A DNA stretch of 19,873 nt from CBDUUP01 sp965370435. GTDB lineage: Bacteria; Chloroflexota; Anaerolineae; Anaerolineales; UBA11579. The notes under the pieces were generated by a model. The model saw nothing but the letters and a program-made list of their open reading frames with translations, had not been told where the DNA came from and did not search any database. The stretch spans positions 1 through 19,873 of the forward strand of contig CBDUUP010000028.1 in assembly GCA_965370435.1 (NCBI GenBank), read 5' to 3'. This document shows, in pieces, positions 6,703 to 14,689 of this stretch. The position numbers and the translations under genes are program-made. The number at the start of each line of letters is the position of its first letter. Position 1 is the first letter of the stretch.

Positions 6703-8871
6703 TCACCTTTCCGCTTCCCACTCCTTGACCCATCCCATCAGCCGCTGTCCAGCATCCGCGGGTGGGTCCATCACATCATACCAGGCCAGGAAGGCTTCCC
6801 CATCATCGCCTATAAGAAGTATGCCTCCCAATCCCTTCGCCCGCCGAAGCACTTCTAACGCTTGAGGCGGCGTTTGCACGATAGGGCTGCCGACGTTGAG
6901 AGAGGTATTCACCGAAACCTCAACCCCCACCCGCCTCCCCATAGCCTTCAGATAGGCGAAGGTGAAAGGGTCGGATTCTTCCCGCACGATCTGAATGCGC
7001 GAGCTGCCATCCTTATGGATGACTGCCGGAATAACTTCTCGGCTCTCTGGACGAGCCGGCGCGGTCAAGACCATGTAATTGTAAGCGTTATGCTCATCCG
7101 CCGATGCGCCGGGAGAAAGCGCAAACCAACGCTGCGCAGCCTCATAAGTCGCCATTGGCGCCAGGGGACGAAATACCTCCCGGAACTTTACGTACTTATT
7201 CAAGAAACTGAGGGTTTCCGGGTTGCAGGGATTTGCCAGAATAGATCGATGCCCCAAGGCTCGCGGGCCGGTCTCAGCCACGCCCTGATACACCCCCACC
7301 ATGCCATCTTGAGAAACAATATAAGCCAGCAGATCGGCAACCTGATCCCGGCAGTCCCTCTCCGTGAGATTGCCCAGGTACTTGAATGCAATATCCGAAC
7401 TGGCTTCCAACGCTTGCTTTATCTCATCGGTTGTCGGCGCCATCCCGCAGTAGAAGGCATGCTTGAGCGGTTCCCCCAAAGGGACGCCATTTGCCATCGC
7501 AAAAGCATAGGTCGCGCCCATGGTAGCGCCAACGTCGCCAGGCGTGGGCGGCGCCCAGACCTGCAGCCGGGTCTCTTGCATTCCAAAATGGCTCTCGTAA
7601 TAGTTTTCATCAAAGCGTTCCAGCAAGCGGGAATTTGCGACGCAATTGAGCGCGGTTCCACCGGTCAGGACGAGTTTATCGCTTCCCGTAGTTTGGATCA
7701 AATGCTCGATGATATGGAAAAGGGCGTCTTCGAAAACCATTTGAACTGCGGCGGCCTTATCAACCCTATCCTGGTCTATCTCTTCATTTTGAGTCATGTC
7801 AATCTTCAAGACCGCATCTGGATTCCATAATTTCTGGGCTGGAATAGGGGGGCCGAGGATTTTTTCAAGCTCTCTGGAATAAGGCTTGATCCACCGTTGG
7901 CGGGTCCAATTGGCCAAGGACCGGTTGATGAGAACCTCTCCATTGCCATTCAGGGAAATCAATTCACGGAGCTGTGGATAATAGGTATTCGTCATCCGGT
8001 CTTGATCCCCCCAGGCGGCCGCGCCCATATAACGCCCCTCGCTGCTGTAGGGAGTCCAACCACCCTGCGTGGCGCTGAGGAAACGGTAAAGGGTGCCCAA
8101 AGAGTCATTTAAATTCTGGTTCTCATAAAGGAGCTTGACCTCATTTCCCTGAGCCAAATATAATGAAATCGCCCCATCGTCTCCGTTTCCGTCAATCACC
8201 GAAATCATCACTGGCTCCTCAGAGGAGGTAAAAGGGGAGACGGCGTAGGAAAAATAAGCGTGGGCATCATGGTGGCGCACACCGATAATGGGGAATGGCC
8301 TCTTCAACCCAAGTTGTTCCCCCAATCGCCTGGAGGTTCCCTGTATGATTCGCATTAGATCGCCAGCATCATTCTCAATGGAAGCATTCTTCTTCAACAA
8401 GGCTAAACTATAGGGTAGTTCTTCCAGAAAATTCCTGAAGGTGGCAACATAATATTCAGGCACATCGAATCGCGACAAACCGGCATGAATATCCTCCGGC
8501 CCGATCCCCATCTCTTTCATAAGGACGACCAAGGCTTCAATACTCTTCTCTGGATACCCCATGTAATGCTTGATTCCCGTATAGCGTTCTTCCTTATTAT
8601 TCCGTATCAACCTCACCCCTTCTTTGACAGAGACCTCCACCAAAGCGACGCCCGAACTATGCGACCCAACCCCAAGTCCCAACAAATACACCGTTTCCCC
8701 CTGGCTAATTTTTTGCTGCATGGAAGCGATCCGCTCTTTAGCAAAGCGGCTGCGCGGGCCATAAAATCCGAAATTGGCAAAAATACTACGGATGAACGGA
8801 ATGGGTAATCGATAAATAGATGAATCTAATATCGGATGGGTCGGGCCATAAACCCATTTTTTATCCGTCAA
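6703..8871 (-). CDS. NodU/CmcH-type carbamoyltransferase
   Basis: Predicted to transfer a carbamoyl group from carbamoyl phosphate, via an ATP-dependent carbamoyl-adenylate, to a hydroxyl of a sugar or small molecule (as NodU, TobZ, CmcH). 722 aa from the start chosen. Visible: VYLLGLGVGSHSSGVALVEV opening the N-terminal domain, RHHDAHAYF (HHDAHA at 200-205, the metal/carbamoyl site), VIDGNGDDGAISLYLA, LTGGTALNCVANSRLLE, and the C-terminal domain hallmark GVAETGPRALGHRSILANP (GPRALG at 535-540) with KFREVFRPLAP. The usual N-terminus begins at about residue 60, so there is a leader of ~60 aa. TTG 8871 is chosen because GGAGG (complement of 8878-8882) lies 6 nt upstream; ATG 8721 and TTG 8976 lack such sites. 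No Nod, antibiotic or glycan genes flank it, so the acceptor is unknown. Confidence 0.88.
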   Translation of the reverse strand: MTDKKWVYGPTHPILDSSIYRLPIPFIRSIFANFGFYGPRSRFAKERIASMQQKISQGETVYLLGLGVGSHSSGVALVEVSVKEGVRLIRNNKEERYTGIKHYMGYPEKSIEALVVLMKEMGIGPEDIHAGLSRFDVPEYYVATFRNFLEELPYSLALLKKNASIENDAGDLMRIIQGTSRRLGEQLGLKRPFPIIGVRHHDAHAYFSYAVSPFTSSEEPVMISVIDGNGDDGAISLYLAQGNEVKLLYENQNLNDSLGTLYRFLSATQGGWTPYSSEGRYMGAAAWGDQDRMTNTYYPQLRELISLNGNGEVLINRSLANWTRQRWIKPYSRELEKILGPPIPAQKLWNPDAVLKIDMTQNEEIDQDRVDKAAAVQMVFEDALFHIIEHLIQTTGSDKLVLTGGTALNCVANSRLLERFDENYYESHFGMQETRLQVWAPPTPGDVGATMGATYAFAMANGVPLGEPLKHAFYCGMAPTTDEIKQALEASSDIAFKYLGNLTERDCRDQVADLLAYIVSQDGMVGVYQGVAETGPRALGHRSILANPCNPETLSFLNKYVKFREVFRPLAPMATYEAAQRWFALSPGASADEHNAYNYMVLTAPARPESREVIPAVIHKDGSSRIQIVREESDPFTFAYLKAMGRRVGVEVSVNTSLNVGSPIVQTPPQALEVLRRAKGLGGILLIGDDGEAFLAWYDVMDPPADAGQRLMGWVKEWEAER

Positions 8872-8877
8872 ATCACG

Positions 8878-8882
8878 CCTCC
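8878..8882 (-). promoter_or_regulatory. Ribosome binding site supporting a TTG start for the carbamoyltransferase
   Basis: GGAGG on the minus strand, 6 nt before the in-frame TTG at 8871. It is the only good site near any candidate start of this gene. The first in-frame ATG (8721) is preceded by no Shine-Dalgarno sequence. Confidence 0.6.
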
Positions 8883-9059
8883 AGGCGTCATGAATCTGAA
8901 TCACAGAGCGCCAGCCAAATTGGATCCATAGCACATTATGAGTAGTATATCGTTTATACTGAAGATTGGCGTCCAAACATATCGAGCATTTTCAAGACCA
9001 ATACATCAAGTTATACTGATACTTCATTCGAAACCAGGACAATTATAAAGCATAGTAGT

Positions 9060-9087
9060 TTGCATTTCTAACCGCTTGACGTATAAT
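9060..9087 (+). promoter_or_regulatory. Sigma-70-type promoter for the comEA-like/cyclase operon
   Basis: TTGCAT (9060-9065) and a perfect TATAAT (9082-9087) are separated by 16 nt in an AT-rich divergent intergenic region. Transcription would start near 9094, leaving a ~90-nt leader before ATG 9184. The same AT-rich stretch (8977-9090) must also serve the divergent carbamoyltransferase gene, but I see no equally clear minus-strand promoter. Confidence 0.5.
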
Positions 9088-9125
9088 AGTTCTAGCAACA
9101 AAGTTCTGATCTATTAGCCAACGCC

Positions 9126-9180
9126 TTGGGGTTGTTCCCCCAACCTTTGAGAAGGTTCACAAGGTCTGAAAAGGGAGACC
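9126..9180 (+). promoter_or_regulatory. Three consecutive hairpins in the comEA-like leader, the last enclosing the ribosome site
   Basis: In order: TTGGGG (9126-9131) with CCCCAA (9138-9143); AACCTT (9142-9147) with AAGGTT (9152-9157), loop TGAG; and GGTCT (9163-9167) with AGACC (9176-9180), whose loop and 3' arm hold the Shine-Dalgarno GGGAG (9173-9177). The first two share AA at 9142-9143 and could compete. This suggests translational control of the operon's first gene, but no known riboswitch class is recognised. Confidence 0.4.
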
Positions 9181-9183
9181 GTT

Positions 9184-9729
9184 ATGAAAAAAAGATGGAT
9201 TTTGATCCTGGGTATTCTCGGGGGACTGCTGGGCGCGGGCATACTTTACCTTATCACCCGGCCGCCGCAGGGCAAGCCGGTCAGCCTCTCTTTGCCGCCA
9301 ACGCCGGCTCCACTGGTCATCCAAATCAACGGCGCAGTGAACCAACCCGGCGCGTATGAACTCCCGCCCGGCAGCCGGGTGCGCGATGCGATCCAGGCCG
9401 CCGGTGGCCTGCTCCCCGAAGCTGACGATCAATCCCTCAACCTGGCCGCCAAACTGACCGACGGCATGCGCCTCAACGTCCTCCGCCAGGGTGAGGCGCC
9501 GCCCACCCAGTCCGCCGCCGGCGGGCAGCGCATCAACATCAACACCGCCACCCAGGCCGAACTGGAGACTCTTCCCGGCATCGGCCCCGCCAGAGCACAA
9601 GACATCCTCGCCTACCGGGAGGCCAACGGGCCATTCACCAGCATTGAAGAGATCATGGACGTGCCCGGCATCGGGCCTTCCACATTCGAAGACATTAAAG
9701 ACCAGATATCCGTAGAAAGCGCCCCATGA
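9184..9729 (+). CDS. comEA: ComEA-like SLBB / helix-hairpin-helix DNA-binding protein
   Basis: A 181-aa protein anchored by one N-terminal membrane segment (about 5-24), then a short Pro-rich linker, an SLBB (soluble ligand-binding beta-grasp) domain (about 44-102: INGAVNQPGAYELPPGSRV, AAGGLLPEADD) and a C-terminal pair of helix-hairpin-helix motifs (about 117-176). The HhH part has the family signature ININTATQAELETLPGIGP and the second hairpin DVPGIGP. ComEA binds incoming double-stranded DNA outside the membrane during natural transformation. Here no comEC, comF or type IV pilus gene is adjacent; instead the stop overlaps the cyclase start by 4 nt (ATGA), so translation is coupled. A competence role is inferred from the family; other extracytoplasmic DNA binding is possible. 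Confidence 0.9.
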   Translation: MKKRWILILGILGGLLGAGILYLITRPPQGKPVSLSLPPTPAPLVIQINGAVNQPGAYELPPGSRVRDAIQAAGGLLPEADDQSLNLAAKLTDGMRLNVLRQGEAPPTQSAAGGQRININTATQAELETLPGIGPARAQDILAYREANGPFTSIEEIMDVPGIGPSTFEDIKDQISVESAP

Positions 9730-12506
9730 CGAAATTTAAAGCCCCCCGCGACAGTTGGCCCATCCACATCCCGCCGGTTCTCACCGTCTTCACCGCCATC
9801 GCGGTGTTGATCCTCTCCCCATTTTGGGCCGCCCGATGGTACAACACCCCCTTCATCGGAGCGCTCTTGGAGCCGGGGAACGTGGTCACCACCGCCATTG
9901 GGGAAGATTGGCCCGCCAGGGACTCTGGAGCTGAGGCTCCCGATTACCTGATCGAAGCTGGCGGTGTCGCCATCACCAACCCCCAATCCCTGCGCCAGGT
10001 GATGACCGCCAAAGGTTACGAACCGGTTGACCTGACCTTTGGAAAGCGGGATGGCTCAACCTACACCATAATCATAACCCCGCGCCCGGTCAAATTCAGC
10101 GAACTGGTCACCTACTTCATCATCCCTTACCTCATCGGTCTGGCATTTCTCGCCACCGGCCTATGGGCCTACCGGACGGATCCTCACAAACGCTCCACCC
10201 GGGCTTTCCTGATCTTCGCCGCCGCGACCAGCGTCGCCATCGCCTCCCTGCTGGACATCAGCACCACCCGGGTCTTCGTCACCGGCTGGGCTTTGAGCAT
10301 GCCGGTTCTGGCCGCGGCCATGATCCACCTGGGGCTGGTCTTTCCGCGCCAGATGCCCTTCATCCGAAAATACCCCTCGCTGCGCTTCTTGCCCTGGATC
10401 CCGGTCCTTCTGTTGGCCTATCCCATCATCCAGGGGATCGTGAACCCGGCCACACCCTGGAGCTACTTTGAACCCTGGCGTTACAGCTACATTTACGGCA
10501 GCCTGTCCATCCTGTTCTTCTTCGGCATGTTGATGGCTCGCATCATCCGGGGCCGCTCGGCCATCGCCCGCCAGCAAAGCCGTATCATTGTTTTTGGCTC
10601 GGTGCTGGGGTTCAGCCCCATCCTGTTATTTTTCTTCATCCCCGTCAGCCTGGGGTACGATTCGCCTTTCCAGGTGGCCTTATTCCTGCCGCCCCTGATC
10701 CTCTTCCCGCTCTCCGTGGCCTATGCCATCGTCCGCTACCGCCTGCTGGACGTGGACCGCATCCTGAGCAGCACCGTCACCTACAGCGTGATAACGGTCG
10801 GCGCAGTGGGTTTGTTCTATGGCTTGATCACCGGTCTCTCCATGCTTTTAGGTCAACAGATCAATTCAAATAATCCCCTGCTCATGGCGGTTTATTTGTT
10901 CATCCTGGTGTTGCTGCTGAACCCTCTCCGCGCCTTGACCCAAAACGCTATTGACCGGATATTCTACCGCAGCCGGGCTGATTACGGCCGCTTGCTCTCC
11001 GAACTCTCTCACGGGTTGACCATCACCCCCGATCTGGCCCGCACCCTGCGTCTCCTGGACCGCTCTCTGGAAAAAGCCCTCAAACCCCAGCAGTTCATCC
11101 TCTTCCTATATGATGATGACGACGGCGTCTATATCTCCCACAGCGTCCGCCAGGAAACCGATTTTCAACTGCGCCCCGAAAGTCCACTCATCCACCTGCT
11201 CAATCAGAACCCGGAGCCGGTCTGGTTCCCGCCCGGCCTGGGCTGGCCGGAAGCCTTGCTCCCTGAAGCCGAGACCCTGGAAGACCTGGGCTGCCGGGTG
11301 TTCGTCCCCTTGACCTATAAAGGGCGCATGATCGGGCTACTGGCGCTAGGCCCCCGCCGAGCCGGAACTCCCTACACCAGCGACGACCTGGAATTCCTGG
11401 GCGCGGTCGCCAGCCAATCCTCCCTCTCGGTGGAGAACGTCCGCCTGTTCACCAATTTGCAGCGCACCCTGGAAGAGACCCTGGAGATGAAAAACCTGAT
11501 GGACGACATCTTCGCATCTATCGCCTCCGGGGTCATCACCACGGATCTACAACGCAAGATCACGCTATTCAACCGGGCCGCGGAGCGAATATTCGGCCTT
11601 GAGGTTGGCAAAGCCCTCGGAAAATCGCTGCCTGAAGCCCTGCATGATCTATGGCCGGGTCGCCTGGAAGCGATGACCAACGCCACCCTGTCCGAGGGGG
11701 CCAGCGCCCTGCAAGAGGAGCTCTCTCCCACGCTGTCCTCTCGCGGAGAACTACACCTGCGCCTCTCCGTCACCCCCCTGCGGGACGCCCACCGGAACAC
11801 GATGGGCGCCGCCATAGTAGTGGACGACCTGACCGAGCAGCGCCAGCTCAAAGCCGAGCAAGAGCGCATTCGCCAGACCTTTGGGCGGGTGGTGGCTCCC
11901 AAGGTGCGCGACCGCCTGCTCTCCGACCCCGCCAGCCTGCGTCTGGACGGCATCCGCCAGCCTATCACCATGCTGTTCGGCGACCTGCACAACTTCACTG
12001 CCTACAGCGAGAAAGCCGAGCCGGAAACGATGTTCGAAGTACTCAACTCCTATCTCTCTCTGGCGGCCCAGGCCATCCTGCAAGAAGAAGGCACCCTGGA
12101 CAAATTCATGGGCGACGCGGTGATGGCGATGTGGAACGCCCCCGACGCCCAAACCGACCACACTCTGCGTGCTGTCCAGGCGGCTCTCGCCATGCAGCAG
12201 GTCATCCAGACGCACCGCGCCCAACAAGCCGAGGCCCACCAACTGTATTTCAGCGTCGGCATCACCCGGGGGGACGCTATGGTAGGCAACGTCGGCACCG
12301 ACGAACTCTTCAACTACACCGCCATCGGCGACATGGTCAACTTGGCTCAACGCCTGGAAGCCCTGGCCGACCCCGGCCAGATCCTGCTCTCCGGCCCAGC
12401 CTACGAGGCCGTCAAGGAGCAGGTGAACGTCCAACCTCTCCCGCCAGTCAAGGTCAAGGGGCGTGAACAGTCGGTCACGGTTTACGAACTGTTGAGTCTC
12501 AAGTAA
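9726..12506 (+). CDS. Membrane adenylate cyclase: PDZ-like, multi-TM, GAF, PAS, class III cyclase
   Basis: A 926-aa receptor cyclase predicted to make cAMP from ATP in response to a signal. In order: a membrane segment (about 17-36), an extracytoplasmic PDZ-like domain (about 50-120), a block of about seven to eight membrane segments (about 125-395) like that of ComP-type histidine kinases (ending VRYRLLDVDRILSSTVTYSV), a GAF domain (about 425-575), a short coiled segment and a PAS domain (about 590-705), then the cyclase (about 735-922). The catalytic set is complete: metal Asp D753 (MLFGDLHNFTAYSE) and D797 (DKFMGDAVMAMW), adenine-specifying K793 and T865, transition-state N872 and R876 (VNLAQRLE). 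K plus T is the class IIIb adenylate cyclase pattern. Its start overlaps the comEA-like stop. The architecture looks like a ComP-type kinase whose kinase module was replaced by a cyclase. Confidence 0.9.
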   Translation: MTKFKAPRDSWPIHIPPVLTVFTAIAVLILSPFWAARWYNTPFIGALLEPGNVVTTAIGEDWPARDSGAEAPDYLIEAGGVAITNPQSLRQVMTAKGYEPVDLTFGKRDGSTYTIIITPRPVKFSELVTYFIIPYLIGLAFLATGLWAYRTDPHKRSTRAFLIFAAATSVAIASLLDISTTRVFVTGWALSMPVLAAAMIHLGLVFPRQMPFIRKYPSLRFLPWIPVLLLAYPIIQGIVNPATPWSYFEPWRYSYIYGSLSILFFFGMLMARIIRGRSAIARQQSRIIVFGSVLGFSPILLFFFIPVSLGYDSPFQVALFLPPLILFPLSVAYAIVRYRLLDVDRILSSTVTYSVITVGAVGLFYGLITGLSMLLGQQINSNNPLLMAVYLFILVLLLNPLRALTQNAIDRIFYRSRADYGRLLSELSHGLTITPDLARTLRLLDRSLEKALKPQQFILFLYDDDDGVYISHSVRQETDFQLRPESPLIHLLNQNPEPVWFPPGLGWPEALLPEAETLEDLGCRVFVPLTYKGRMIGLLALGPRRAGTPYTSDDLEFLGAVASQSSLSVENVRLFTNLQRTLEETLEMKNLMDDIFASIASGVITTDLQRKITLFNRAAERIFGLEVGKALGKSLPEALHDLWPGRLEAMTNATLSEGASALQEELSPTLSSRGELHLRLSVTPLRDAHRNTMGAAIVVDDLTEQRQLKAEQERIRQTFGRVVAPKVRDRLLSDPASLRLDGIRQPITMLFGDLHNFTAYSEKAEPETMFEVLNSYLSLAAQAILQEEGTLDKFMGDAVMAMWNAPDAQTDHTLRAVQAALAMQQVIQTHRAQQAEAHQLYFSVGITRGDAMVGNVGTDELFNYTAIGDMVNLAQRLEALADPGQILLSGPAYEAVKEQVNVQPLPPVKVKGREQSVTVYELLSLK

Positions 12507-12542
12507 TGAAAAAATCCAGGGGAACGCGGAGTCAGATCACTA

Positions 12543-13772
12543 ATGAAAATCAATCCCCCCAGCCGCCGAATTCTCCCTATCTCCATCCTAATTTTCTTCC
12601 TGGCTCTCATCATCCTCGGGTATATCCTCGTATATCAATTTGTCATTCTGCCAGGCCAACCAGTCGCTATCGTCAATGGCGTAGAGATCTCCATCCGTGA
12701 GTTTCAAAAGCGGGTGCGCTATGAACGCTATCTACTGGTCCAAGAGTATGACTATCTGCTATCTCTCCAGGAGACGAATACGCCTCAATTCTACCCCGAT
12801 CCAATGCGAAAGATAGAATTTCAGCTTGACCCTCGCAACAAGGATAATTTTGGAGAACTTGTACTTCAAGACATGATCCGTGATATCCTGATCCGACTAA
12901 AGGCCAGGGAACTGGGGATCATCCCAATGTTCCCGGATGCGGGTGAAAGCATTCAAGCGTTTTTCGGTTATTACCAAGGCTGGATTCCCATCCCGCCTGC
13001 CACACCCACAACCGCGCCCACCTCTACGCTTTCCACAACCCAGCAAGCGATCCTGGCAGCCAATACGCCTGCATGGGGCCTAACCCAGACTCCCACGGAA
13101 ACGCCATTCCAACCTACCGAGACGCCTGCACCCTCCCCAACACCTACCAGGGTCACATTTGATAATTATCAGATCATGTATCAAGAATACATGGATGAAT
13201 TGCGCAGAGAGATCGGATTCAGCGAATATAATTTCCGCTATGTCCTGGAAAGCCAACTTTTTGAGGAATTAATAAAGGGGGTCATCGTCGGTGACGACCC
13301 TCCATTTCGTGAGATGGTCTGGGCGCGCCACATCCTGGTCGAGGACGAGGAAACCGCACTAGAGGTGGCTTCCCTCCTTAAAGATGGCGAAGATTGGTGC
13401 GCGCTGGCCGATGAATTCTCCACTGATCCTGCAACCAAAGATGAGTGTGGCGATTTGGGCTGGTTCAGGCAGGGTGTAATGGTAAGGGAAATTGAACGCA
13501 TTGCCTTTAGCACTCCGATCGGAGAAGTAAGCGACCCGGTAGAGCATGTATTTGGATGGAGCCTCACCCAGGTATTAGGCCATGAGGATCGTCCGCTTGA
13601 GAATTATGAACACCAATTCCTCCAGGATAGGTTATTCGAGGAATGGCTTGACGAGGAATACCAGCGCAGCGGCGTGGTGATTTTTGATATCTGGAAAGAC
13701 CGCGTGCCAGCCCAACCAGCGCTCCCGCCTAGTAATAACCCCGACTCACCAGATCCAATCTTCCTACCCTAA
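12543..13772 (+). CDS. Membrane-anchored PpiC/parvulin-type peptidyl-prolyl isomerase (SurA/PrsA-like)
   Basis: An extracytoplasmic protein foldase of 409 aa. A membrane segment near residues 11-33 anchors it. A SurA_N-like chaperone region follows (PVAIVNGVEISIREFQKRVR), interrupted by a Pro/Thr/Ser-rich linker (about 150-203, e.g. PATPTTAPTSTLSTTQ, TPTETPFQPTETPAPSPTPT). The parvulin domain (about 259-360) has the signature WARHILVEDEETALEVASLL, then FSTDPATKDECGDLGWFRQG and the end VFGWSLTQVLG. The linker is unusual inside this family and probably spans cell-surface space. It starts 36 nt after the cyclase stop, likely the third gene of the operon, with GGAG about 10 nt upstream. Its stop overlaps the end of the convergent arginase-like gene by 9 nt. 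Isomerase activity is inferred from the fold. Confidence 0.88.
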   Translation: MKINPPSRRILPISILIFFLALIILGYILVYQFVILPGQPVAIVNGVEISIREFQKRVRYERYLLVQEYDYLLSLQETNTPQFYPDPMRKIEFQLDPRNKDNFGELVLQDMIRDILIRLKARELGIIPMFPDAGESIQAFFGYYQGWIPIPPATPTTAPTSTLSTTQQAILAANTPAWGLTQTPTETPFQPTETPAPSPTPTRVTFDNYQIMYQEYMDELRREIGFSEYNFRYVLESQLFEELIKGVIVGDDPPFREMVWARHILVEDEETALEVASLLKDGEDWCALADEFSTDPATKDECGDLGWFRQGVMVREIERIAFSTPIGEVSDPVEHVFGWSLTQVLGHEDRPLENYEHQFLQDRLFEEWLDEEYQRSGVVIFDIWKDRVPAQPALPPSNNPDSPDPIFLP

Positions 13773-14624
13773 CCCGGCCAAAATCTCCACCAATAAACGA
13801 ACCCCCATCTCTACAGTTTTCCCCTCCACATCTTTGGGCGGGTTGACCGCGGCCAGAGTCAACGCGGCCAGCGGGGCAGCCTCCAGAACCGCGCGGCAGG
13901 CCGAGAGCGTATTTTCAAAAGAAAGCCCTCCAGGGGTGAGGTAATTGACCCCCGGCGCGATCTCCGGGTCCAGGGCGTCAATGTCAATGTGGAGATAGAC
14001 GCCCTCCACATCTTTGAAATGATGCCCCGCCGCCACCGCCGTCCTGCCGGATCGCACCTCATCGGGGGAAAGATAAGAGATCGGTGTGCTGTCCAATAGG
14101 TCTTTCTCTGGCGGGTCCAGATCGCGGACGCCCAGCATCACCACCTGGTTCTCGTCCACCGGACGGTTCAACCCCACCGCCTCCCGCAGCCAGGCCAGAC
14201 CCCGCCCGCAGACCGCCGCCAGCGGCATCCCCGGCAGGTAGCCGGAAAGGGTGGTCTCCTCGGTGTTGAAATCCCCATGAGCGTCAAACCAGGCGACCCC
14301 AAACTCCCGCTCCCCCCAGACGTGCCGCAAGCCGGCCGCCACGCTGACCCCGTTGAGGCAGTCGCCCCCCAACACCACCGGCAGGGTATCCCTTTCGACA
14401 GCCTCCCTCACCAATCCCGCAACAGCCTCCCCCAGACGGCCCAATCGTTCCATACGCTCGCCAGCCCCCAGGTCAACCGGCGCAGAAACCTCCGCCGCCA
14501 CCCTCACCCCTCGCTGCTTCAGCCGTCCCGCCAACCCCGCCTCCATAAGCGCGGCAGGCCCCAACCCCATCCCCACCTCATATTCATCCTGCGAATACCC
14601 CACCGAAATCAACGTAATATCCAT
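13764..14624 (-). CDS. Arginase/agmatinase-fold ureohydrolase-like protein with altered active site
   Basis: A 286-aa member of the ureohydrolase superfamily. Three metal motifs are visible: GGDC at 86-89 (canonically GGDH), WFDAHGDFNT (D114, H116, D118) and HIDIDALDPEIAPGVNYLTP (D214, D216). The His that normally binds the first manganese is Cys89. The Glu that normally holds the guanidinium in arginases (in V-E-V-N-P) is A259 in LAAVNP. The substrate may therefore not be arginine; a different amidine or amide, or a lost activity, is possible. FTCD lies in the same cluster, but that is weak evidence for a formiminoglutamase role. ATG 14624 is chosen over GTG 14627 because GAGGT (complement of 14632-14636) gives 7 nt spacing. 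Confidence 0.82.
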   Translation of the reverse strand: MDITLISVGYSQDEYEVGMGLGPAALMEAGLAGRLKQRGVRVAAEVSAPVDLGAGERMERLGRLGEAVAGLVREAVERDTLPVVLGGDCLNGVSVAAGLRHVWGEREFGVAWFDAHGDFNTEETTLSGYLPGMPLAAVCGRGLAWLREAVGLNRPVDENQVVMLGVRDLDPPEKDLLDSTPISYLSPDEVRSGRTAVAAGHHFKDVEGVYLHIDIDALDPEIAPGVNYLTPGGLSFENTLSACRAVLEAAPLAALTLAAVNPPKDVEGKTVEMGVRLLVEILAGLG

Positions 14625-14656
14625 CACAATCTACCTCAACCAACTACATACTGCCC

Positions 14657-14688
14657 ACTGTCTACTGCCGACTGACAACTGTCTACTG
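14657..14688. repeat. Short direct repeat between the arginase-like and dcd genes
   Basis: ACTGTCTACTG occurs at 14657-14667 and again at 14678-14688, a 21-nt period, within a stretch made almost wholly of ACTG-type words (about 14642-14690). It sits between the dcd stop and the arginase-like gene. Function unknown; it may be a fragment of a simple dispersed repeat. Confidence 0.5.
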
Positions 14689-14689
14689 T

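Noticed and set aside
11651..12466. 271-aa plus-strand frame inside the cyclase gene
   Set aside because: Out-of-frame overlap with the conserved cyclase domain; low-complexity Arg/Pro/His translation.
12506..12700. 64-aa frame starting at the cyclase stop (TAATG)
   Set aside because: Tempting as a coupled gene, but it overlaps the foldase gene out of frame and its translation has no signal or domain.
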